Source of the DNA: Linepithema humile
Lineage: Eukaryota > Arthropoda > Insecta > Hymenoptera > Formicidae
Length of the DNA stretch: 64,000 nucleotides
Reading direction: 5' to 3'
Assembly: GCF_040581485.1 (NCBI RefSeq)
Contig: NC_090129.1
Span: forward strand, 16,921,264 to 16,985,263
In this document: piece after piece, positions 39,301 through 51,503 of the stretch
Position numbering within the stretch: the first letter of the stretch is position 1
How the letters are laid out: every line of letters starts with the position of its first letter
Notes under the pieces: model-generated
What the model was told of the DNA's origin: nothing
The model's input: only the letters and a program-made list of their open reading frames with translations
Database searches by the model: none
Position numbers and translations under genes: made by a program

Positions 39301-42230
39301 TATTTTTATGTACACACACAATTCTTTCTGTGCATTTTTTTTAATGAACAAAATAACTACAGATGTATACAAACATATAATAAATAGCATAACGACTTAT
39401 ATATAAAAATTTAGAAATGTAAAATTCCAATATTTTATAAACATTTTGATTAATAAGCTAAATTAAAAATTATGTTAACTAGAAATGGAAAAAATTGATA
39501 AAATTGGCAACAGCATTGACGAATAAAAGAATTTCAAATATAAATTTTAAGATACAAAAAACAGTTAATATTAGATACATATAGAATGAAAAATAAATCG
39601 GATGCATCGCATTGTACTCGTAAGAAAGTAGAGAAATGTAATGAAGATCGGAAAAGGAATTATATTGGGTCACAATAGCAAGAAAAATAGATATAAGGAA
39701 AGTAGAAAGCAGGTACACGGCGTATTATGTGAGGTCGCGAATGTGTAGGTTTTTTTCCTTATTTTTGTGTCCCCTTTTGCTCTCATATCACTGACTTCTA
39801 GATTGAAAAACTTGATGTCAAAGGGCGAATGCCGCAAATACAAGGAAGAAATATAGAGAATGAAAAGAGAATACATGGTGGATGATCAAACAGGGCGGGT
39901 TTATATATATCTTCGATATTCCTCGCGCGCGAATTCTCAGTAACTGAAAAAGTGATCTCAAAAGTAGCACCATCCTTTCTAATTTATGTTGTGCTATTAA
40001 AACGCGTGGATTTCACTTTACTGACTGCGATAGGATCAAAAGAACGTCATAATTTATCTTTTGTAAGACGTATGTGTGTCATGTAACTGATTTGCTAGTG
40101 ATTTATTTTTACACAATCTGACAAATAACAATTTGTATTTAATATAAAGTAAATTTATGATTCACGTCATATATCAATTTAATTAAATATCAAATATATA
40201 ATTTTATTAATTTTATATAATTTTAATGGAAATTAATTTTGATTAAAAGTGGAAATTTACACGCAATTACAAACAATCTCTTTGAATATTCAGGATTGTG
40301 TGAGCGTAATAGTAAAGGATAATCTTAAGGATTCATAAATAAGATATTCAGATTTATGCAAAAAGCAAATCAAAACGTTTAATAAAAGAATACTGCAACA
40401 GTGCGAATGTCAAACATACTTTATAATTATAATGCCTCTAAAGCAAGTATTGGAGAGGATTTCGGAAATATGCGCAAGCTTTATTGCAAATTATGTAAAA
40501 TATAGAAAAAGTTTAATGGAACATGCGTGTGTAATACATAATAGATAATTGTGATTCAGATATTCTTCAATTCTTATTAAAATCCTGTGAAAGGAAAGAG
40601 TTTTCTTGATTTTTTACCGTACTGTCATTTGAACTGGCAAAACAAAAAACACAGAAAGAATGGTTTTATTAGTCTATCATTTTTTTTTCTAATAAAATCA
40701 TATTTTATAAATTCTTTATATTATAATTATTAACATAAAAATTATAATTATCAACATAAAAACTTAACATTTGTTGTAGGATAGAATGTACGGGTACTTG
40801 ATGATTTAAAATCAAAATATAAATAAATTCGAAATATCCTTTTGTTACCTAAAACTACATGTTTCGAAAAACATTAAACATCAGTCAAAGAAATTCCAGT
40901 GTCTTGCGATTTGAAAAATTCTGTAAAAAAACTCCAGTATCAGGAAGCGCACAAATGTTTATCGAAGACGCAAAGTTTTCTTCCTTTCTCGAGCGTTTAG
41001 TCGCGTTTTTATTTCTATTTGCGTCATGTTGTTGGCGAACGTATATCGCCTCGAGGAGATGCATTGTACAACTGTAGTTATTTCTTTTGAGAGAAAGTGA
41101 GGATAAGATAGGATACGGGATTTGTGGGGCGTGGGAGGGTGAAGAACGGGACAGAGGGAGGACGGTTGCACGCGAAAAATGGAGATACGAACAAGAAGTG
41201 GGTCGCTGTAAATACTTCTTTTATTTGAATCGGTATTTTCTTCGAACTGTATTTTTGTACAGCGCAATGCTGACGCGGAATTGCGAGATCAATGTTAAAA
41301 ATTCCTTTGGACGATGTTTCAATTTTTATTGTCATTTCTTTGTTTCATTAACAGAACAGTTATAAAAATGATTTAATTCCTTTATTCAGTTCTAACTACT
41401 TATTATAAAAATATTGATATATTATATTTTTATTTCTTGTTCTTTGTCATAAAATTCATATTTAATATCTAAAATTAGATTAGTTATTGATACTCGTTTG
41501 ATTGTTTTACTGATCATGAAGTAAAAAACAATTTAAAAAAAATATCCATTTATAATTTTTATAAAATTATTAAAAGCAGTTTGACGACAAAATATATTAA
41601 TTCGTAACGTATTCTACAATTCAACATAAAAACTTCAATATTCACTACACATTCCAAGAGTTAACGTGATTTAACAACTTTGTTCTACGTTACAGCACAG
41701 AAATCGATTAAATTAATATTACATACAAATGGAGTCAGAATGGAAATAAGAGATATATGATGAGAGATGAAACTTTTGGTATTTTGAGAAGTCGCGAGCG
41801 TGCACATAGCTGATGTTTATCAATTGTGCAAAGCCATCACACGCTAGGCCAAACGCGAGAATAACACACATTGTTTTGCAAAAGATTGGATGCAACGGGG
41901 ATGAGAGAGTTGCGTCTCCGACGAGGTCCATTGCCGCTCAAATATTATCAAAATAGAATTTGCAGGAAAAATCACAAACATATTGATTGTTATCTAAGCT
42001 AATCTAACTTTTCAGTAATTGCATTTGTGTGCAATATATTGATGTTAATATCAATTTTGTTAATATCATCGCACATACAACAGAAAAAAGACAAAAATAG
42101 CACGATTCTTTCTCCTCATCAAGTAGCCATGCTATCACTAAAATTTTCTCACGAGTTGTACTTCAGGTACACATGTAGTGATATTGTATTCTTTTTTTAC
42201 ATGAAGAAATAATATTTGCAAACGAATTAT
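36355..42230. other. Gene-free stretch
   Basis: Mixed composition with one very CpG-rich block (37320-37790), a purine-rich part near 38500-39130, and AT-rich DNA from 39200. A 70-codon minus-strand frame at 41719-41931 has a hydrophobic stretch (MCVILAFGLACDGF) that could be a signal peptide, but no partner exon or family was recognised. Confidence 0.4.
37320..37790. other. Most CpG-rich block of the window
   Basis: Dense CpG with words such as GCCGCGCTCGCCCGGGG. Frames are open on both strands here because stop codons are AT-rich, so the 90- and 123-codon frames are not evidence of coding. A CpG-rich promoter, enhancer or untranslated exon is possible. Confidence 0.35.
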
Positions 42231-42239
42231 TGTAAAGCT

Positions 42240-44090
42240 TTTTTCAATTAAAAAAAAAATATTTATCAATAATTTTTTTGCGTACTTTTGTATAATTATA
42301 AATTTTCAACTAAAAATAGCCAATTTTGCAAATTTTGTACTCGTAAATTTATGAAAATCAAAATTATTGATTTTTATTTAACAACTTGCATTTTTATTTT
42401 GAATAACATACAGAAGAAAATTTATATTTTTATCTTTTTCAAAAAAATTACTCCTTATGATGACTTGTGCGATTTTTTTGAATATTATATAATTTTTATG
42501 CATTCTTCTCCGTATTATTGTTGAAATAAGAATAGAACAATTCTGAATGTTGAAACCATCAGAGCTAATTTTAATTTGTGCTCAGTGTATGCGTAAACAA
42601 TTATTTATTTCGTCCACTATCGTACATCTGACTTGCGCAACATCTAATCAAAAACATTTTAGTTCTTTGAATTAAATGCTATGTTGGCAACATTACATTT
42701 CGCAAATACACAATGATCTCCTAATATACGAGTTTTTGATGAAAAGAAATGTATTAAGATAAATGGTTTCAAAGTGACTGAAAATGATTCAACTTTCAGC
42801 TATATTTTTAATAAAACAATTATTATTTAATATTGACATATACAAAGTTGACAAACTGATACATATGCGCTTACCTAATATTTTTTGTAAATATTTTTTA
42901 TTGAGTACTGTCATTTCACAATTTTTGTTTTATTTCTGTTAATTGAACTTTAATATTTATTTTATTACCTATACGAAAAGAAAATAAAAATATTAAATTA
43001 TTATTTTAACAAAATGAATTAAATCTTCAATAATATGAATAACTTTAATATTCGACCAATAGGACATTCATCAAAGTCTATTTCTTACTTTATAATACAT
43101 TCTACAAATATTGTGCATAACCATATTTAAATTTTATATTATTTATTTATTTTATGCTATTCCAGTTTTATTAAAACGCTTCTTTGATGATCAATTCACT
43201 TTATTTGACAATCTATTCTCGAAAATTAAAAAAAAATGTTTATTATTGGAAAAATATTCAGTACGTTACACAGATAACATGCAACAAATAAAGCATGTAA
43301 TTTTACAAGAATGATTCTATAGACTTTTGTTATTAATTATGTACTTAATTATGTATAACATCTTATTTGCGTTATGATACAATTTTTTTACAATGCGCGA
43401 TCTCTCGCTGATCTCTACTAAAACGCAGACTTTTCTTCTAATTTGAAAATCTCTATGCAATAGCGAAGTGTTATTTTATTGTTATTGATTTGCAGAGATG
43501 GCACAATTAGAATATCAGATGACCATTATCATTACTGATATGAGATGATTTATTAAATTAGATAGTGTTTGTATGATATATAAGTATATGATATATAAGT
43601 AAATTTAAAAATTATCTCATTTAAAAAATTATCGCATTTCTTATACAGGACAATAATTAAATATGTATCGCAGAGAAATCGAGTTTAGAAAAAAATCAAC
43701 TTTTTGTGTCACCCCAGAGCAAAATGTTAATAGAATAAGAAAGAAAAAATAACATATAATTTTTATTTTGTATTTAATTTTTGATAAAATTTAATTGTAT
43801 TTAATTTTTAATAAAATATGAACTTTTGAGCAACTCGACCCAGCTCTTGCTCTATTGCTGTGTATTAACACGATTTTTAATTTAATTAAGGAAGAGCAAT
43901 AATCTAATATTATTTGTAATATAATTTTTACATTTCGAAACATTTAATATATCAAGAAAATTATAATAATTTATAACGGAAGCATAACACTGAAAATTTA
44001 TACAAATACACGAAGAAGAAAGTTTTCCTCTTAAATAAATTGCATGAAAATTAAGGTTTCACTTTCTTTTAAATTTAGATGTAAGACAAA
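42240..44090. other. AT-rich stretch with a short repeat shared with 54.4 kb
   Basis: Bases 42615-42690 (GACTTGCGCAACATCTA through AAATGCTATGTTGGCAACA) match 54388-54460, and the region around 42460-42530 loosely resembles 53385-53450. Otherwise very AT-rich with no gene seen. Confidence 0.45.
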
Positions 44091-45596
44091 ACTTTTTTTA
44101 TTTAAAAAAGTTCTTTTATTCTAGAGGCACACTAAATATTTGTATAGAATAACGAAATAAAGCGTCATTTTTAAAAATGTATATTTTAATGCATATGTAT
44201 TTTAAATATAACAATTATTATTACATGCCATGTATTATTATCCACACTCATTCTCTAATTATACTTATAATTAGATTATTAAATATACTAAATTAATATA
44301 ATTTGAAAAATGTGTTATTTCCATATCCAAAATTATATATCACAAACTGAATATTATGCAAACATTGATAGCATTAAATGAGAATCCACAAAATTTTACA
44401 TAAGCGTAATATTAAAATAATAAAATGACGCAATTTTATACATACTTGTAATACTTTAAAGAATTAATATATTGTTTATACATTTGCTTACATTGCTCTC
44501 AATGTATTTAAGTTTTAGTTTTATGAAGTGTCATGATTGCAGTTTATATTTTTAATCAAAAATAATTATAAATATTAAAACTCAATGAATTTATAAGTCG
44601 TTCAAACCGTTTTAATTTCTTCAATTATATTTTAATCTATAATTATTTAAAAAATGTGTCGTTATAATATTTTGCAGATATTTGTTGATTGTAAACATTT
44701 GAGAAGCATTGATTATCAAATTTAACTGACAGGCGTTAGTTTCAGATTAAACAAACAAATAAAAAAAATTTTAAATAAAATAATCAAATGATAAAATAAG
44801 CGTTTGTATTGAATATTTTTTAGTTGTATAAAGAAATCATCTCACATCTGTTACAGCATGTATTTCGTTAATGATAAATTTATTTTTTTTATTTTCTACT
44901 GAAAGCAGTATGAATTTTATAGATTAAATATAATTAGAAAATTTAAATTTACTTACTCGTATTTTACCAATAATTATTATTATATTAGTATCATGGTTCG
45001 AAAATTTCTAATATAAGATAATAATAATTAAAGAGTCATATTAAGTCTAAATTACCTAAATTACAATAAATGTTCAGACTACACGTATGATCAAGCTAAA
45101 CGTAGAAATATAAGAAATAAAGATTTAAATAAAATATTGTGACTGTGTTGAATAACTTATTGTCGATAAGATAAATTTTGTCTGTACCAAAAATTTGATT
45201 GTAAGTTCACAAAACTGTTTTCCTTTATAAAATTATAAGTACGATTTATAAACTTCAAGTAGATTGCACATAAGCAAAATATACCAAATACATTCAAATA
45301 CGTACTTAATAAATTTTTTAAATGTAACAGTATATCTCCTGTAAACGTAAATTTATAAACATATTTATAATTTTATGAACATAAAACGAATATTACACGT
45401 CAGAGATATATTATTATCTTTTCATATTATAGATTGTTTCAATCACCAAGTTAACATTGCCGTTTGTGCTGGTTGTCGTGCTAGCTGTCATGATCGCCGT
45501 TAGCATTATGTACCTTTAATAAAATAAACATATATAAACATTTATAAATATTTGTTTCAGAAATCAATTGTCTGTCAAATATATAGTTCTGTTCTG

Positions 45597-45681
45597 CTAA
45601 AATACGACTCGAGCAATGCCTCGAGCAAGATTAATTATATGTATGTATAATTGTATTAACAATAATTTCAATTAAACTTAC
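45597..45681 (-). other. Predicted 85-nt intron at the 3' end of zinc-finger copy 2
   Basis: Minus-strand donor GTAAGTTTAATTG and acceptor CGTATTTTAG, followed by CAGAAC. Copy 3 keeps the same donor and a similar acceptor (GTGTTTTAG) with a shorter interior; copy 1 keeps the acceptor but has lost the GTAAG donor. Homology between copies continues beyond the acceptor, which suggests a short second exon. The 43-nt interior in copy 3 is below the usual minimum for insect introns. Confidence 0.5.
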
Positions 45682-46580
45682 TGTCACTCTTTTTCATCTA
45701 TGGTTGGCTTGCTGATGATCCAGCTATGTCATACGCTCTTTTCGTACTTGTCGGCTTGTTCAGATGTGTATTTTCAATATGCTGGTTTAAATCCGTTAAT
45801 TCAACATCAAGTTCCTTTTCGATGGAACAAAGGTTACATCGCACATGAAAATCTTTAATCTTTGTACAGTATTTCCACACCCAACTACTGCCGTTATGAT
45901 TAAAAGGGAATGTAGCAAAATGCGTATTTTCTAAATGATATTTTAAATAGTCCTCAAGAGTCGTTACAGTATTGATATCTTGACAGAGAAGACATTGTGA
46001 ATTACCTTCGTCATAATATTTAAAATACATCCACGGGTATCCTTCTCCGTTAAATTCTTCGTATGAAGAAATTTCTTTATGATCTTCTATTACATGTTCT
46101 CTAAAGTTTGTTGTGTCAATATAACATCCTCGAAAAATGCATAGTCCAAATTTGCAATTTGCTTGAAAACACTCAGGTATCACTGTGTAATTGTGTAATA
46201 GTTTTTCCTTTTTTGTGACCTCAATTGGCACACACATTGCGCCCGTTTGCATGTTTTTTAATTTGTTCTTATGACTTTTTAAATGCCGTTTTAAATTTTT
46301 ATCTTGAATACTAAGACGTATAGATTTATTACAATTTTGCAGTATACAATTCACGGCAAAATCAGTAATTTGTGCGCAATATTGTCGTTTATTTATTTTT
46401 ATTTCACATTTTGTCATTTCTTCTACAGAATGTGAGTTTTGTATGTGATCGCGAAAAATTTCATGAAAAACAGTCTTCTCACAAACTAAACATACTGACT
46501 TTAATTTGTCGTAATATAAATCCGGCATTTCGCTTCGCTTTCCGTTTACTATGGGTATGAAATCGTTTTCATGCTCTTTA

Positions 46581-47005
46581 TGTCGTGTCGTGATTTTTAT
46601 ACAAAGAAGTTCACTCAATGTATTAGTTTCGTATCTATGTTTATTTGTGATTATGTTATATTTCGTACAAATAATACTGTAGGTTTCAGAAGATTCGGCC
46701 TCGCATCTATCTCGGCTTGTTATAAAGTCGCGATATTATACAGATCTAAGCTTCGTGAATTAATCTCGCTGCTTATATAGCATCTTGCGGTGGTAGAAGG
46801 GAACCAATCAAAAGAAATACATTTTAAGTAACCAATCTAAATGGTCATAATCTTATGTGACGCGGTTATCGGCTAACGCCGGACATGTTGGTTGTTTGTT
46901 GTCTTAGGTCGGCGAAGCCTTTCTCGCATGCCGACTGAAGTCGGCGAAACCTTTTTTGTGGGCCCACGCGTGTTTTTATCGCAACTGATATTTAATGTCG
47001 CAACA
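46581..47005 (-). mobile_element. Solo LTR inserted in zinc-finger copy 2, CTTTA target duplication
   Basis: A 425-bp insertion with TG...CA ends in both directions (TGTCGTGTCG and ATGTCGCAACA on the plus strand), flanked by CTTTA at 46576-46580 and 47006-47010. Copies 1 and 3 lack it at this point. Read on the minus strand it has the order expected of an LTR: upstream part, TATA box (CTATATAAGC), then AATAAA about 130 bases later, then a short tail. No internal retrotransposon sequence is present, so it is a solo LTR left by recombination. A five-base duplication fits BEL/Pao, Copia or some Gypsy elements; the family cannot be fixed by eye. Confidence 0.88.
46771..46780 (-). promoter_or_regulatory. 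TATA box of the solo LTR, pointing into zinc-finger copy 2
   Basis: CTATATAAGC on the minus strand, followed by AATAAA (46645-46640) further into the LTR. The LTR has the same orientation as the gene it splits, so a transcript starting about 30 bases downstream would run into fingers 2-6. Confidence 0.6.
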
Positions 47006-47156
47006 CTTTACGTAAATGTTTTGAAAAATGTCCAAAATTGATATAGGCTATAGTTGATTCGCAAATCTTGCATTTTGTTCGAAATTCCTGCCGATTTTCA
47101 TAATAATCCCACATGTTGTCTTTAGTTATTTCCACTTCTGACATTGTGTCTGTTTC

Positions 47157-47190
47157 AACTGACTAGCCGCAGATAACTGAATACGATATA
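47157..47190 (-). promoter_or_regulatory. Predicted core promoter of zinc-finger copy 2 (TATA + Inr)
   Basis: TATATCG (47190-47184) is 30 bases upstream of the A of TCAGTT (47162-47157). The gene's ATG follows after GAAACAGACACA. Same spacing as copies 1 and 3. Confidence 0.65.
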
Positions 47191-47379
47191 CACAGGAGCC
47201 TTACTACCGAAGTGATCGGTAAAAGCAAATCAAAGGTAAGAACATGGTATAGTTTTTTATTTGAATGTAAATAATGATACGACAGTTAAGCCTATCAAAC
47301 AGATATCAAGAGACGCGGTGGCATCTTACGTCCACGATACGTAGCATTTACACAATCCTGCACTGAACATGTTACAACA

Positions 47380-48035
47380 CATTTTTTGAACAAATAATAT
47401 TTTAGGAAATATTATTATTTAATCATTTGTATGCTAAATAATTACTGTATCAAATACAATATAATTTGCCAAATGTATTAATATTGCCATAAATGCAATT
47501 GATATACTGAGAGAAAAGAATGATAGCAGTAACCATAATTTATAACGTTTTTTGCAACCAATTATCTTTATATATGTTGTAACATTGTTTTTTTATCAAT
47601 ACAGTACGTATAAGGTTGTAAAATTGCTAACATTATACTAACAATTTCTATAAATATGAGTATCGTGATTATAATTTTATTAATATGCAATTATAATTCA
47701 AATATTACACAACTTTCTTTCAGTGATTGCAGATATATGAAAGTGCGTATTTATATCTATACTTTTACTTGTATTTTATCCGAATATATTATGCAATATT
47801 TATATATTTTTTAACAAATAATTTGATTTTTTAATTATTAATAAAAATTTTGTTAAAAATATATTGCTTAGAATATTATTATTATATTGATAAATATCTT
47901 ATTAATATGTAATTAATATGTAATTAATATGTAATTAATATGTAATTTAGATTTCCCTTATTTTGCTATTCAAAATTTCTGATATAAAGCAAAAATATAA
48001 GCAGAGAAGAAAATTATGCATGGTTATTTCAAAGA
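47380..48035. other. AT-rich spacer between tandem units
   Basis: Very AT-rich. Parts near 47770-47850 match 51880-51950 upstream of copy 3. It holds four tandem copies of the 11-mer AATATGTAATT at 47904-47947. No gene seen. Confidence 0.6.
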
Positions 48036-49541
48036 AAACTTTTGAAATTTTTTATACTCTAGATGGATACTAAATATTTGTATAGAATAATTAAATAAAG
48101 AATCATATTTTATACGTATATTTTGATGTATATGTATTTAAAGTATAACAATTATTTTCACATGCCCCGTGTTAACATAACTATAACATAATTATAATAT
48201 TAATTATACTAAATTATTATAAATTAAAAAATGTGTTATTTCCATATCAAAAATTATGTATCGCAAATTGGACATGATGCAAACATTGATAATATTAAGT
48301 GAGTAATCCAAAAAATTTTACAAGCGTAATATGAAAATAATAAAATAACGCAATTTTATGGATACTTCTAATACTTTAGAGAATTAATACATTATTTATA
48401 CATTTTCTTACATTGCTCTCAATGTATTTAAGTTTTAGTTTTAAAAAGTGTCATGATCGCAGTTTATATTTTTAATTAAAAATAATTATAAAGTTTAAAA
48501 CTCAATAAATTTATTAATCGTTCAAACCGGTTTAATTTTTTCAATTATATTGTGAATTATAATAAGTAAAAAAATGTGTCGTTATAATATTTTGCAGATT
48601 TTTGTTGGTTGTAAGCATATGAGAAATCTTGATTATCGAATTTAACTGACAGGCGTTAGTTTTTAATTAAACAAACAAATAAAAAAATTACTTAATAACA
48701 TGATCAAATGATATAATGAGCATTTGTATGAAAAATTTTTCAATTGTATAAAGAAATCGTCTCACATCTGTTACAGCATGTATTTAGTTAAAGATAAATT
48801 CATATTTTTATTATATTGAAAGAATTATCAATTTTATAGGTCAAACGTAATTAGAAAATTTAAATTGAGATACTCGTATTTTATCGATAATTATTACTAA
48901 ATTAGTATTATAATTCACAAACCTATAGTAATATAATAATAACTAAGGAGTCATAATAAATATAAATTATTTAAAGTACAATAAATGTTCAAGCTATACG
49001 TACGACTCAGCTAAACGTAGAAATATAAAAACTAAAGATTAAAGTAAAATTTAGGGGACTGCATTAAATAACTTATTGTCGATAAAACAAATTTTGTCTC
49101 TACCGAAAAGTCGATTGTTAGTTCATATATTGTTTTACTTTATAAATTTATAAGTAAGATTTATAAATTTCAAGTAGACTACATATATGCAAAATATATT
49201 AAACACATTCAACATACGTACTTAATAAATTTCAAAAAAATAACTCTGTATTTGGCGTAATAAGTAACTTTATAAATATATTTATAATTTTAGAAGTATA
49301 AAATGAATAATTACACGTCAAAGATTTTATTTTTTGGCATATCATGGATTGTTTCAAACACCAAAGTCGAGATTGCCTTTTGTACTGGTTGTCGTGCTAC
49401 ATGATTGCCGATTGCATCTTTCACCTTTGAATAAACCTATATGAACTTTTACAAATATTTGCTTGTGAAATAAATTGTCTGGCAATTGTTTTGTTCTGCT
49501 AAAACACGACTCAAAAAAAAAAAAAAATTAATTAAACTTAC

Positions 49542-51491
49542 TGTCACCTTTTTTAAGTTTAGTTGGCTTCCTGATGGTCCAGCTGTGTCATACGTTCTTC
49601 GCATACTTATTTGCGTCTGCCAATGTGTATTTTCAAAATAATGTGTATGTTGACTTAAATGCGATTTAACATCAAAAAGTATGTCGATGAAACAAATACT
49701 ACATAGCACCCAAAAATCTCCACTCTTTTTACAGTATTTCCACACCCAATCATAGTGGTTCTGGTAATAAGTGAGTGTGTCAGGGGGATGACAATAATCT
49801 AAAATCTAAATGAATTTTAAAATACTGCAAATGAGACGGTGAAAAGACATTTGGACAGTAAAGACATTGTGAAGTGTATTTGGCATGATACGTGAAATAC
49901 ATCCACGAGTATTCTCCTCCGTGTTTTTCTTCGTATGAAGTAATTTCTGCATGTCTCTCCCTTACATGTAGACTAAAGGTTGTAGTGTCAATATAACATA
50001 CTTAAAAATCGCAAAATTTGCACTTTGCTTGAAAATCCGTCAATATTACGTACTTTTCTCGTAATAGTTCTTTTTTATCTTTGATAGTCAGTGGCATAGA
50101 CATTGCGTCCGTTTGCATATTTCTCAATTTTTTCAAATGTGTGTCACTTAATAAATGATTTTTTTATTGTTTTTGAAAAAGGAAAAGGTATAATTTTGCC
50201 ACAATTCATTATTTTGCACTTTATCGTAAAAGCATTAAGAGGGGAGCCTCGTATGAATTGCTAAAACAAAGGTGATTTTTAGGAATTTTTTTTTGAAGAA
50301 ACAATGCAACGGATTTTTTAAAAACTTTTTGGTGTTTTAGAACATATATTAAAAAGTAAAATAAAATTTTTTTTGTTTAAAAATAATTAATTATAGAGCC
50401 ACTATAAACAAATGTTGACGCAGTCTTGTCACTGGAGTTGTGAATTGGTGCGAGTTGTAGCGTCTTTTGCACTCGTTTAAAACAAAAAAAAAAGTTTTTT
50501 TTTTCTATGAAATTATCTAGTCGATAAACCTAAAAAATAAGTAAAAAGTTGAAAATTGAAAAAATGGCAGCACTTTAAAAAAAAATTGCGATTTTGACCC
50601 ACAAAATGTCACCTTATTTATGCAATAAAAATCGTTTAAATTAATTATTTTACTAATTTCATAGGTTCATCGACAATTTATATTATTAAACTACATGTAT
50701 ACACAAGGACAACTCGATTGATCAAATAGTTTTTGAGTAATCTTTCCCACCAATTGCCAAAAACTGGTTTCGAGAAAAACGCGTTTAAAGTTTTCGGTAT
50801 TGAAAAGTAAAAAAGAAAAGTGTAACAACAAGTTTAAAACTGAGGCTCCGATTTCCTGCTTCTTCGAATTTCACACTTTGCTTGCACTCTCCAAATTGCA
50901 CTCTCAAATAAGTACTTCCGAAAACGCGCCAAAAACAGTTACAAATTCTATAATCTTATATCTTATGTTACCGTTGACCAAGCGCTCTGCCGCACGCTTG
51001 TATACCTGCGCGCAAGAAATGGATTGTGGACTCCTTAAAACTTCAAATTTTGTTCTGTAACTTTGGGAAAATATTTTCTACATGGATTACTATTAATTAA
51101 AGCAAAAAAAAATTTTTCAATTTTTTTAACTGGTTACACGAGGCTCCCCCCTTAACTTGTGCGTAATATTTTAGTTTTTTAGGGGTCATTTCATACTTTG
51201 CCACTTCTCTCGCAGAATGTTGGCGTAAGTGATCGTGATAATTTTGAGACCAAAGATATGTGTTACAAACAAGACATTTTGAAAGAAAATTGTTATAATA
51301 TATCTCCGGCGTTTCTCTTAGTCTTTGGCTTGCTCGGGATAAGAAATATTTGTCATGCGTTTGACGGAAATGTCTATCAATATTTGAAAAATTGATGTAG
51401 TCCAGACCTGTTCCGCAAATCTTACACTTTGCTCGAAAATTCTTTCATAATGATCCCATACATTGTCGCTGGTTATTTCCACTTGTGACAT
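49542..51491 (-). pseudogene. Multi-zinc-finger gene copy 3, broken by frameshift and transposon
   Basis: The ATG at 51491 begins MSQVEIT..NVWDHYE like the other copies. A small length change around 51440 then shifts the frame before the first C-x2-C; in the shifted frame KCKIC...HFRQTH, CLVC...HLRQHS and a CKIMNC module can be followed. A 913-bp element (50239-51151) splits the third module at a TTAA; removing it with one TTAA rejoins AQV to NAFTIKC in frame, matching copy 2. A stop follows shortly after, and more lesions lie before the last readable module (WKYCKKSGDF...CSIC...ENTH) near 49.7 kb. It is the most diverged copy and surely non-functional. The right limit uses the shared ATG; the left is the predicted splice donor GTAAGTTT. 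Confidence 0.8.
50239..51151. mobile_element. 913-bp non-autonomous element with TTAA target duplication
   Basis: Short terminal inverted repeats, GAGGGGAGCCTCGT on the left and GGGGGGAGCCTCGT (reverse complement) on the right, lie directly inside TTAA at 50235-50238 and 51152-51155. Zinc-finger copy 2 shows the uninterrupted site. TTAA duplication is typical of piggyBac and also of Sola3; the G-rich start is not the usual CCC of piggyBac ends, so the superfamily is open. An 86-codon plus-strand frame at 50800-51060 resembles nothing known, so I take the element as non-autonomous. Confidence 0.85.
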
Positions 51492-51503
51492 TGTGTCTGT
51501 TTC

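Larger units (their letters stand above)
45683..47144 (-). pseudogene. Multi-zinc-finger gene copy 2 (six fingers), split by a solo LTR
   Basis: From the ATG at 47144 the first block is BED-like: W12-D-Y-Y, then C25, C28 and H43. It is interrupted after the HLRK residues by the LTR at 46581-47005. Removing the LTR and one copy of its CTTTA duplication restores the frame, adding the last His (H48). After it, in the frame ending at TAG 45698, come five more modules: C-x2-C...H-x4-H (CLVC...HIQNSH), C-x4-C...H-x3-H (CILQNC...HLKSH), CKFGLC...HVIEDH, CLLC...HLENTH and CNLC...HIENTH. The last two are preceded by tryptophans, again BED-like. Apart from the LTR the coding sequence is open, so this copy was inactivated most recently. 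From the first ATG after the LTR (46528) a 276-codon frame with fingers 2-6 remains. Likely a nuclear DNA-binding protein; target unknown. Confidence 0.85.
44100..47370. repeat. Tandem duplicated block, unit A (holds zinc-finger copy 2)
   Basis: Lines up base for base over most of its length with the next block: the AT-rich downstream part (GGCACACTAAATATTTGTATAGAATAA near 44125), the gene, and about 200 bases upstream of it. The offset to unit B is about 3.86 kb on the 3' side of the gene and 4.35 kb on the 5' side. The difference equals the 913-bp insertion in B minus the 425-bp insertion in A. Confidence 0.85.

Noticed and set aside
41719..41931. 70-codon minus-strand frame with a hydrophobic stretch like a signal peptide
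   Set aside because: The hydrophobic part is not at the first Met, and no mature-peptide motif or neighbouring exon could be identified.
45698..46618. Reading the zinc-finger copy 2 protein as an intact 306-residue gene starting at 46618
   Set aside because: The codon at 46618 is TTG inside the solo LTR. The shared ATG is at 47144 on the far side of the LTR, and the first ATG after the LTR is at 46528.
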